This document shows positions 1-7,400 of a DNA stretch of 10,170 nt, in pieces. The number at the start of each line of letters is the position of its first letter. The first letter of the stretch is position 1. This stretch comes from Ochromonadaceae sp. CCMP2298 (Eukaryota > Sar > Synurophyceae > Ochromonadales > Ochromonadaceae): NCBI GenBank assembly GCA_026770595.1, contig MU634791.1, positions 1 to 10,170 of the forward strand, written 5' to 3'. The notes beneath the pieces are model-generated. The model ran no database searches and had not been told where the DNA came from. It saw only the letters and a list, made by a program, of their open reading frames with translations. Made by a program: the position numbers and the translations under genes.

Positions 1-2
1 AG

Positions 3-1502
3 GGGGATAACCTCGTACCCACACGTGTCCCGGACCAGCCTCTGAGCAGCAGCCTCAGCTCTCTATACGCACACCTGACGCACCTGGATCTCAGCAGCAG
101 CAGGGACTCTGACTGCGAGGAGGCAGACACAGACGCAGGCGATGCTGGTGCAGGTGTTAGTGTAGACGCAGGCGCGGTGGCTGGGGCGGGGGCGGGGGCT
201 GGGGTGGGGTTGGGAGTGGGGGCTCTGCCCTCTCTGAGCGATCTTGCGAACATGGGTGGGAATGGTGTTGGGGATGATAGGGATGGTGGGGATGGCAGGG
301 GCGTCGATGCAGATGTGGATGCGGATGCAGATGTGGATGCAGATGCGGGGGGCGTTCTCTATGCCTCCTACCAGTCCCCCCTCTCGCAGACGTACGACCT
401 AGTGGGGGACAGGGACAGGGACAGAGGGGGGTCGGACTGGGACGGATCCTCTAGCACTCTGGGCTCGTCAGTGGGTGAGGGTATTGAGGCTTGTCCCTCC
501 CTGCACTCCTACCCCCACACCTCCCACCTCTCCCATACCTCCGCTGCCTCCGCCACCTCCCACTTCTCCCACATAAACCCCCTCCGCACCTCCTCTAATG
601 ACACCAGCAGCACCACTGGCACGACTGGCACTGGCACGTCCTATGGCACTGTCGGCAGCACCGGTAATACTGCCGCTACTGCTGGTACTGCTAGTACTGG
701 TGGTACGGGTACTACCAACAGCTTGACCTACTGGGACGCACAGGCACTGGCTCAGCAGATAACGTCTGCTACTTCTTATACGTGCAGAGGGCCACTGACA
801 ATACAGACTGCCGGTAGGTCCGAGCTCGCGAAAGCCTCAGCCGCAATCCAGACCTTGATCTCACGCAACTACAACCCCATCACCTCCCCCGCCACCTTGT
901 CCTACACCCCTGCCCCCACACCCACCTCCTCCCACACCACCCCCGCAGTCGCCCTACCCCTACCCCAGGCCCAGCCCCCCCTCCCCCTCCCCCTACCCCG
1001 TGTACGCAACGTTTACGCTGTGATATGCGACGTCAATATGACGAGGAAATACCCCTGGGGCTCAATAGACGTGATGGACGAGGCCCACTCCGATTTCAGA
1101 CGCCTGCAGAGGCTGGTCTTTGAGATGAGTGCCATAACCGAGATGAGGGAACTAACACAACTGATGTCGATGCGCCTAGGAGGGGGGTGCGGGTCGGTGG
1201 GTGTGCTCACGCGTGGGGGCCGGGACTGCGCAGGCATCACAGGCGTTGGTGCGGGTGCAGGTACTTGCGGGGTTAAGGGTGGTAGGGGCGGCAGGGGCGT
1301 GGGTGTGGGCATGGGTGGTATCTGTATGGGTGGCGGGGAGGGTAGGGAGGGCAGAATCTGGGAAGCGCTGCGGGTGTGTGGGGGGTGGGGGTTCCTGGGG
1401 CCTGTGGTGGCGCTGCTGCTGCTGTTGCTCTTGGTGGACTTCACGTCGCTTCAGAGTGCAGTCCGCTGCACGAAGAGTGTACTGTGCCACCTGGTGCTGT
1501 AG
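3..1502 (+). CDS. 3' part of a low-complexity protein gene, unknown function (5' end outside window)
   Basis: One frame is open from the left edge to the TAG at 1500-1502 (about 499 residues visible). The first start-like codon of the long stretch, at 177, is GTG, and the frame stays open upstream of it, so the true start lies outside the window or in an earlier exon. The protein is a mosaic: Ser/Leu-rich at the start (LTHLDLSSSRDSD), a GAGAGAGAGVG tract, alternating Asp with Val/Ala (DVDADADVDADA), a short DRDRDR run, a Ser/His/Thr stretch, a Thr/Gly/Ser tract and a Pro-rich tract. A more ordinary globular-looking segment follows at about 1000-1190 (RVRNVYAVICDVNMTRKYPW..., then DFRRLQRLVFEMS). 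The end is Gly-rich and then strongly hydrophobic (GPVVALLLLLLLVDF, about 1398-1442), a possible membrane segment but encoded by a CTG-rich run. I recognise no family. Unseen introns are possible, so the exact protein is uncertain. Confidence 0.5.
   Translation, partial: GDNLVPTRVPDQPLSSSLSSLYAHLTHLDLSSSRDSDCEEADTDAGDAGAGVSVDAGAVAGAGAGAGVGLGVGALPSLSDLANMGGNGVGDDRDGGDGRGVDADVDADADVDADAGGVLYASYQSPLSQTYDLVGDRDRDRGGSDWDGSSSTLGSSVGEGIEACPSLHSYPHTSHLSHTSAASATSHFSHINPLRTSSNDTSSTTGTTGTGTSYGTVGSTGNTAATAGTASTGGTGTTNSLTYWDAQALAQQITSATSYTCRGPLTIQTAGRSELAKASAAIQTLISRNYNPITSPATLSYTPAPTPTSSHTTPAVALPLPQAQPPLPLPLPRVRNVYAVICDVNMTRKYPWGSIDVMDEAHSDFRRLQRLVFEMSAITEMRELTQLMSMRLGGGCGSVGVLTRGGRDCAGITGVGAGAGTCGVKGGRGGRGVGVGMGGICMGGGEGREGRIWEALRVCGGWGFLGPVVALLLLLLLVDFTSLQSAVRCTKSVLCHLVL
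183..209 (+). other. Potential G-quadruplex-forming tract inside the coding frame
   Basis: Five runs of four or five G separated by single- or double-base spacers (gggg c ggggg c ggggg ct gggg t gggg). This fits the standard four-run G-quadruplex pattern with very short loops. In frame it codes the Gly/Ala-alternating stretch of the left-edge protein. Folding in vivo is inference. Confidence 0.5.
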
Positions 1503-1523
1503 GGGGTGGGGAGGGTGCGAGGG
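1502..1523 (+). other. Second G-run cluster directly at the stop codon
   Basis: G runs of 5, 4, 3 and 3 separated by spacers of 1, 1 and 5 bases begin at the last base of the TAG stop codon. The pattern fits a G-quadruplex in DNA, or in the transcript just after translation ends. No direct evidence of function. Confidence 0.35.
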
Positions 1524-1800
1524 TGTGGGAGAGGAGGGAGCGAAAGGGGCCAGAGACAGGGAGAGCAACAAGGGAGCAGAGAGGGAGCAAGGCATGACAG
1601 GGGCGCAGGAAGGGATAGGAGATAGGACGCAGGACACAGGAGGGGTGGGATGTTGTGGAGAGGAGATTGGAAACAGCCGACAGGGAAGGGGACAGGAGAC
1701 AGGAGACAGGAAGCAGAACGGGACAAGGGTAGGGTGCAGGGTGCAAGGGGGGATATGCGACCGGGGACAAGTGGCAGGGGGCAGGGGCTCCGCAGCTACT
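1503..1800. repeat. Gene-free purine-rich simple sequence (GACAGG-like hexamers)
   Basis: Nearly all G and A on the + strand, with degenerate copies of gacagg/gacagga (clearest at about 1681-1720). Open frames cross it in several registers because the repeat has few stop codons. None resembles a protein with normal composition, so I treat it as 3' untranslated or intergenic. The same hexamer, in coding frame, builds the Arg-Asp linkers of the large gene downstream. Confidence 0.5.
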
Positions 1801-2512
1801 GTCCTACATTCCTGTCGTCTAGTTTAATAGTGGGTGGGTCTTCTCGTCTAGTTAATGAAAGACAGGGACAGTCAGTCGTCAAAAGGCCCTGAGGTGCACA
1901 GAAATGAACCCATAGCTGACTGTCTGACATTTAGTTGATCTTTAGTTGATCTTTAGTTGAACACTGATCTTTGAGTGCTGAATAGTGAGGACTGTGTGAT
2001 GAATGGTGCCTGCTGATGCGAATGGGGGGGGGTGTACAAATAAGCAGGTAGTAGGTGCAATTTTAAATCCATCTTCCATCCTCTGGAGATTCGGGGGTTA
2101 GGTGGTGACAGGGCGATTTCTTTGGTACCTTACTTCGCAGATTAGGTATAAGTCTGTAGCAATAAAGTCTTTATCAGGCGGCAATTTAGGTCCCCTACAG
2201 GGAATCGAGCAATACAAGGGATTAAGGGGGTGGGTATTTATCCCATATAAATTATCTTCGAAATGGATGGGCTTTGGCGATTCAGTTTTGTTTTGGAGTT
2301 CAACTCTCTCGGACGCGGCTGAGATCCCCGCACTGATCCCAATCAGCAGCATTCACCTCCCTTCTAGGCCACACCCGCCAGAATCCAGTCACTCGGAGCT
2401 GGTGCGTTCAACAAGCAAGTTGTGGCGTGCAAGAGGCAAGGGAGGTTGGGGGCGAGGCAGCAGCGGAAGTTAGATTCGCTCCACGTACAGTACATATCCT
2501 TCGGCGGCTGCG
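1801..2512. other. Intergenic stretch with no supported gene; 5' flank of the SnoaL-like gene
   Basis: Base composition changes here from G-rich to mixed or AT-richer. It holds the 11-bp repeat at 1931-1962, a run of nine G at 2024-2032, an AATAAA at 2161-2166 and a TATAAA at 2246-2251. The short open frames on both strands (for example 2102-2473 + and 2098-2352 -) have no recognisable motif. The promoter of the downstream gene presumably lies here, but I cannot point to a convincing element. Confidence 0.4.
1931..1962 (+). repeat. 11-bp tandem repeat, about three copies
   Basis: The unit ttagttgatct occurs twice perfectly and a third time as ttagttgaac. It lies in the more AT-rich intergenic stretch between the left-edge gene and the SnoaL-like gene. 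No function is evident. Confidence 0.75.
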
Positions 2513-2746
2513 ATGGCAGAACACATCGAGGAGACTTTTGGATCAAACACGAAGGCAGATGCGTCTTTGGATAACCTCTTTGTACGGCTTGGCGAACGAT
2601 ATGGAGAGCTTTCCAATGCCCACGATCTCGATGGGATTCGCTTGATGATAGCGCCCGACGCAGTGATGTACGGGTACAAAGGGCCGGATGCAATCATAGC
2701 GGGTAAGAACAACTACATCCACACACATGCATACTCTCTGCCAGTG

Positions 2747-2819
<73 letters not shown>

Positions 2820-3243
2820 CCTCTCTCCCTCTCTCTTACTTTGCCTCTGTTCCTTCGCACACACGCCCACCCCTACTATTTCTTAACAAACACGACAACT
2901 CCTACACACTCCTACACATACCTTCTATCCCACACTCACACACACACACACACACACACACACAGGGATGACCAAGTTTCGAGAGACCTATAAGCACGTG
3001 AGCTGGTCATTTCCGAGTGGCTTCCAGGCAGCGGCTGCGGAAGACAGCAATCTCACACGCATAGAGTTCGCCTTCCATCGGTACTGGCTGGATGCAGATG
3101 GTAGTTGGACGTGTGAATCAACAGAATACATTGATTTCACCAGGGAGGGGCTGATGCAGCACATCGGATATGCAAGGGAGCCCTCTACGCCCGTCGCCTC
3201 TCCAGCCTCTACAGTCCTGTCAAGATCGATTCATCTGGTCTAG
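2513..3243 (+). CDS. SnoaL-like / NTF2-superfamily small protein (two exons)
   Basis: Exon 1 is 2513-2702 and exon 2 is 2966-3243, joined in phase 1 across a Gly codon to give 155 residues. SnoaL-like proteins are small alpha+beta cone-shaped folds used as enzymes or ligand binders; the role here cannot be told. The spliced protein shows the usual order: an N-terminal helix (LDNLFVRLGERYGELSNAHD, residues 19-38), DGIRLMIAPDAVMYGYKGPD (40-59) with the family's PDA..YG..GP pattern, a KFRETYKHVSW segment (66-77), then strands with FAFHRYWLDADGSW (98-111) and EYIDFTREGLMQHIGYAREP (117-136). The length suits a single stand-alone domain. The motif order is broken without splicing and continuous after it, which supports the splice sites. 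The start is the ATG in gcgATGgc, the same local context as the start of the large gene. The last 19 residues are a Ser/Pro-rich tail outside the domain. Family assignment is by motif recognition, not a search. Confidence 0.85.
2747..2836 (+). repeat. (CT)n microsatellite within the intron
   Basis: About 85 bases of almost uninterrupted CT dinucleotides with occasional TTT or CCC interruptions. It produces artificial poly(Ser-Leu) frames on the + strand and poly(Arg-Glu) frames on the - strand, which should not be called as genes. Confidence 0.95.
2936..2964 (+). repeat. (CA)n microsatellite ending at the splice acceptor
   Basis: About 13 CA dinucleotides, with one early interruption, run directly into the CACAG acceptor. 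Repeat-length change here would alter the spacing between branch point and acceptor. Confidence 0.9.
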
Positions 3244-3899
3244 CGTGACTATGGAGGAGTAGCGCGGTTCAACCGAGATGTTCACCCAGGCCCCACGATC
3301 ATGACATGCACAATCTGTCAGGAGTTGCGGGACGCCAGGGTCTGCGATAACGGCAGAGGTGGAGGAGGAGGCAGAGGCAGCAGAGGAGGCATAGCCCAGC
3401 AGAGACAGCATAGGCACAGGCATCAAGGGCAGCATCTGCACTGTCAGCAGTTTACGCTACCTTAAAAGCATTCAAGAGAGATAGCAGACAGTGGACAGTG
3501 GACACCGGTGTAGGAGGGGGGAGGGGAGTCGGGCATGGATAGAGACCACTCCCATGCGGGAATGGGCGCTCCGGGGCGATACTGTTGGTGGACGGGTTAA
3601 TTCCAACATCTTCAGTAGTGTTCAACATAGTTCTGTCGATGCTGATGCTGTTCACAACTAAAGCAGCATAATACAGCGGCCAGGGTCTATTTCCCAGTCC
3701 AAGGGGACTAGCAGTTTGGGGGAACTTGGGAATCCGCAGAAACGAAAAGTGGCAACAACAGACCGTCCGGAGAAGAGAGAAGGGATCATCGACCTTCAAT
3801 CAGCAATCCTCAAATGACGCTTCCAAGGCACTCACAACTTTCGATGCTTCACGCAATCTTTCTCGATCTGTTCTCCTGTTGGACCCAATAATTTGCGCG
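3244..3899. other. Intergenic stretch with no supported gene; 5' flank of the exon-array gene
   Basis: Holds a short GGAGGA/GCAGAG simple-sequence stretch at about 3356-3395 and otherwise mixed sequence. The reading frame of the downstream gene is open back to about 3726 but has no ATG before 3900. The minus-strand frames at 3220-3441 and 3452-3799 show no recognisable motif. It presumably contains the 3' end of the SnoaL-like transcript and the promoter of the large gene. Confidence 0.4.
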
Positions 3900-4458
3900 A
3901 TGTCGGCGGCGAGCGCGCTGGCCAAGAATTATCCCGATGCAGAGGGATACTGGGGGGAGATTTCACAGCTGTACACCAGAACCCCAACGACCACCTCTCA
4001 CCTGACAGTCACTGTTAAGCCGGTGGCGAAGGTGGAAGTCGGGGCACTGGTGCTTCTCCCGATGCCGGATGCAGTACCCGAGCAGGTGCCCTCTGCGGAG
4101 GAGATCGAGGGGACACTGCTGCTCTGGTGCAGGGTGGTGGGTAAGCCGCTGAGGTCAGGGCGGATAGACCTAGTGGTTGACATCGTGGCGGGTCGGAAGA
4201 ATGCGCCAGACAGTGTGGATCCGCTTCCGGAGACCCCGGGTCTGACCTTCAAGCAGGTCGAGAACCTGCTGGTCCCCACCCAGCTCCTGCTTCAAATGAC
4301 AGCTGGCACAATCCAGGAGGGAAGTCCAAGGGCCTTCAAGCCAGTGCGCGCGACGATAGGGAGTGGAGCAGCTGAAGCAGCACCTTTACCAGCAGCACCA
4401 GCAGCGGGTGACAAAATTGTCTCCCGTGGCGGCTGCTCGCGTGTATTCTCTATACACG
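3900..4458 (+). CDS. Exon 1: unique N-terminal region ending in a tag-like sequence
   Basis: Starts at the first in-frame ATG (gcgATGtc) and codes 186 residues plus one base. It begins MSAASALAKNYPDAEGYW and is rich in Val/Leu-alternating segments that look beta-strand-like (LTVTVKPVAKVEVGALVLL, IDLVVDIVAG). It continues with LTFKQVENLLVPTQLLLQM and ends in a short Ala/Pro stretch. It lacks the repeat domain of exons 2-8, but its last residues, GGCSRVFSIH, match the module tag GCSRVFILK. Its 3' end therefore seems to descend from the same unit, or to have been captured by it. Function unknown. Confidence 0.75.
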
Positions 4459-7400
4459 GTGAGTTCAACACCTTCCTGCTGCAACACCTCATCCTGCTCT
4501 AATAACTGTCTAACCTCTTCCTGCTCTAACTGTCTATCCACGCGCAGTTCTCTCCTCGCTGGCCAGTTTCATGAGAGGCAAGCGGGTGACAAGCATTTTC
4601 TCCACTGCGAGTGAGCAGGAGGTGAAGGGCTGGCTGGATGCCGCCAAGAACGCCTGCTGCCTGCCCAGCTACGAGGAGATGGAGAAGCTCTACGGCGGCC
4701 TTCCCTTCGATGTGCTGGACACCTCCACCTACTGGACGAAGAAGAAGCAGCTGGTCGCCTGGTGGAACAACAATGCTTACCTGTCGAATCGGTGCGATAT
4801 ATATATACTCTACAAGCACGCACAGTACGAAGGTGAAGTGCCCTTGGAGGTGCAGAGGGCGCGCTGGAGCCTGGTGGTAGTGGCGCAGGTAGCGGCCATC
4901 TGCGCATGCTGGGACTCAAGCAACGCCACTGCCTTCATTAAAGCGATGCCTGCTTCAGTTGCCGCCGCTATTGCCGCCACTGCCGCTACTGCCCTTGCTG
5001 CTGCTACGGCAGCCTCTGCTCCTGCTCCTGCTCCTGCCCCTACCCCTGCCTCTGCCTCTGCCCCTGCCCCTGCCCCTGTCCCTGCCCCTGCCCCTGCCTC
5101 TGCCTCTGCCTCTGTTCCTGCTTCTGCCTCTACCCCTGCCCCTCCCCCTGCCTCTACTACCTCTACTGCCTCTGTGCGCAGCGGCGACCCAGCGATGTCT
5201 GCGTCCCTGAGCACGCGCACGGGCGAGGCAGCCGCACCCCCTTCCGGCAGCAGCAGCAATAGCAGCGCCCTCCATTCCAGTCGTGGCGCCCTTTCCGACA
5301 CGCTTGCGGAAGGCGGAGGCACGCACACCTATCCCAACTACTGCTCACGTGTGTTCATTTTGAAAGGTGAGATCCGCAATGCATTGGAAGTGGATCGGGC
5401 TCCTGCCCTATACACTACTGCTACTCTAACTGTAACGCACATACACTCTAACACTCTTGCACCCTCTCCCCTATTCCCACACCCCGCAGTCCTCTCCTTG
5501 TTGGCTGATTTCGTGCAGCGCACAGGGGTGACCAGCATTCACGACATCGAGCGCGACCCGCTCCAGAACTGCCTTCGCGAAGCCAAGCGTGTCTGCTGCC
5601 TGCCCAGCTACAAGGCGGAGGAGAAGCTCTACGGCGGCCTACAATTTGTGGACGCAGCCCCCAAAACATACTGGACAGCGCCGGAGCAGCTGCATAGGTG
5701 GTTGGAGAACTACGCGATGGATCCGCAGAGATTCGCGGTGCTGCAGCAGGACGCAGCGTACTGTGGCGCAGACGTTAAGGCGATGCAGAAGGCGAGGTGG
5801 AGCAGGGCGGTAGTGGAGCGGTGCACAGCTGTCTGCAATTCCATGGCCGCTAGCAGCTTTATGGAAGCCACGCCTGCCTCAGCCACCGCCGCTGCTACCC
5901 CCACTGCCCCAACTGCCCCTAGTCCCCCTACTGCCCCTACTGCTGCTACCGCAAGGACTGTCTCCGCCTCTGCCTCCGGTATCCCCGCTTTTGATGCAGG
6001 CAAGGGCCGGGATAGGGACAGAGGCATAAGTCCGAATAGAGACAGGGACAGAGACAGGGACAGAGACAGGGACAAGGACAAGGACAGGGACAGGGATAGG
6101 GGCAGAGACAGGGATAGGGGCCCAAGCAGGGATGGAGACAGGGACAGGGGCAGAGACAGGGACATAGACAGGGGCTGCTCTCGCGTGTTCATTCTGAAAG
6201 GTGAGATCTATTAGGTGTTGGTAGCCGATCGGGCCAGAGGCCCCCGACCTTTACACCGCTACTACTGCTACTCTTACACCTTCATTTACACTCTAACATC
6301 CCTGCAACCTCCCTCCTTTTTCCATTCTCCCTGTCTAGTTCTCTCCTTGTTTGCTGCTTTTGTACGGAGCACAGGGGTGACCAGCATTCATGACATTGTA
6401 GGCGAAGAGCGTCTGGTGCGGGCCTGGTTCAGGGAGGCCAAGAGTGCCTGGAGTCACTCCATGTGCAAGGAGCAGGAGGATCGCTACGGCGGTCCGCGCT
6501 TCTCGGACGCAGACCCGCGCACTCACTGGACGGAGCCTGGGCAGCTGCTCAGATGGTGGGAGAGCAATGCCGTGAGCAAGCATGGGTTTGTGGCGCTGCA
6601 GCAGGACGCGCGGTGCAGCGGCACAGACCTCAAGACGATGCAGAGGGCGAGGTGGAGCGGTGTGGTGGTGGAGCGGTGCACCAGTATATGCGGTGCCATG
6701 GCCGCCAGTAGGGACAGGGACCAGGATAGGGACAGGGAGGGGGACAGGGACAAGGACAGAGGTAGGGACAGGGAGGGGGACAGGGAGGGGGACAGGGAGG
6801 GGGACAAGGAGGGGGGCAGGGAGAAGGACAGAGATCGCAGCAGGGACAGGGACAGGGGTCGGAGCAGGGACATAGACAGGGGTATATGCCCGAGCCGAGA
6901 CAGGGACAGAGACAGAGACAGGGGCACAGGCACAGGCGAAGTCATGGTGACTGGCGAAGGTCCGGGCTGGAACGATATCAACAGGTGTTCGCGCGTGTTT
7001 ATTCTGAAAGGTGAGATCTGTCAGTTATTGACAGTCGATCAGGCCTAAGGCCTCTCCCCTACATACTACTGCTGCTCTGACACCCTACATACTACTGCTA
7101 CTCTTACGCCTTCACTTACACTCTATCACTCTTGCCCCCGCCTATTACCACACCCTGTCTAGTCCTCTCCCTGTTGGCCGATTTCGTTAAGAGCACAAGG
7201 ATGTCTAGCATTAACGACATAAAGGGCGAGGCGGTGCAGGGCTGGCTAAGAGAAGCCAAGCGAGCCTGCTGCCTGCCTAGCTGCAAGGAGCAGGAGGCGC
7301 TCTATGGCGGCCAGCGCTCCTTTGACGCAGACTCCCGCACTTACTGGACTCTGCCGAAGCAGCTGCTCAGCTGGTGGGAAGGTAATGTGCTCAAGGAGTG

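Larger units (their letters stand above)
2703..2965 (+). other. Phase-1 intron of the SnoaL-like gene
   Basis: The donor is GTAAGA after ATAGCGG. The acceptor is the CACAG ending a CA repeat, followed by GGATGACC. Splicing 263 nt joins IIA-G-MTKF within the expected domain. Most of the intron is simple sequence, so its polypyrimidine tract is effectively the CT microsatellite, with the CA repeat abutting the acceptor. Confidence 0.85.

Noticed and set aside
177-179. Start of the left-edge coding region at 177
   Set aside because: The codon is GTG, the frame is open upstream to the left edge, and the context is eukaryotic. The gene more likely enters from outside the window.
475-607. Possible intron in the left-edge gene (donor GTGAGG at 475, pyrimidine-rich interior, CTCTAATGAC then CCAG)
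   Set aside because: Removal would shift the frame, and the upstream frame needed to match the downstream one has stops (275-280, and a TAG at about 398). The unspliced frame is open throughout.
1201-1827. Overlapping + frame 1201-1827
   Set aside because: It starts inside the left-edge coding frame and runs into purine-rich simple sequence. Its composition simply mirrors the repeat.
2161-2166. AATAAA as polyadenylation signal of the left-edge gene
   Set aside because: It lies about 660 nt after the stop, the motif occurs by chance in AT-richer DNA, and the species' signal is unknown.
2246-2251. TATAAA as promoter of the SnoaL-like gene
   Set aside because: It is about 265 nt before the ATG with no supporting initiator. 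I cannot distinguish it from chance.
2102-2473. Open frame of 123 codons upstream of the SnoaL-like gene, and the overlapping minus frame 2098-2352
   Set aside because: Unremarkable composition, no motif and no splice link to the SnoaL-like exons. The GTG at 2102 is not a convincing eukaryotic start.
3220-3799. Minus-strand open frames 3220-3441 and 3452-3799
   Set aside because: Short, no recognisable domain, partly over simple GGAGGA-type sequence. Nothing supports a gene.
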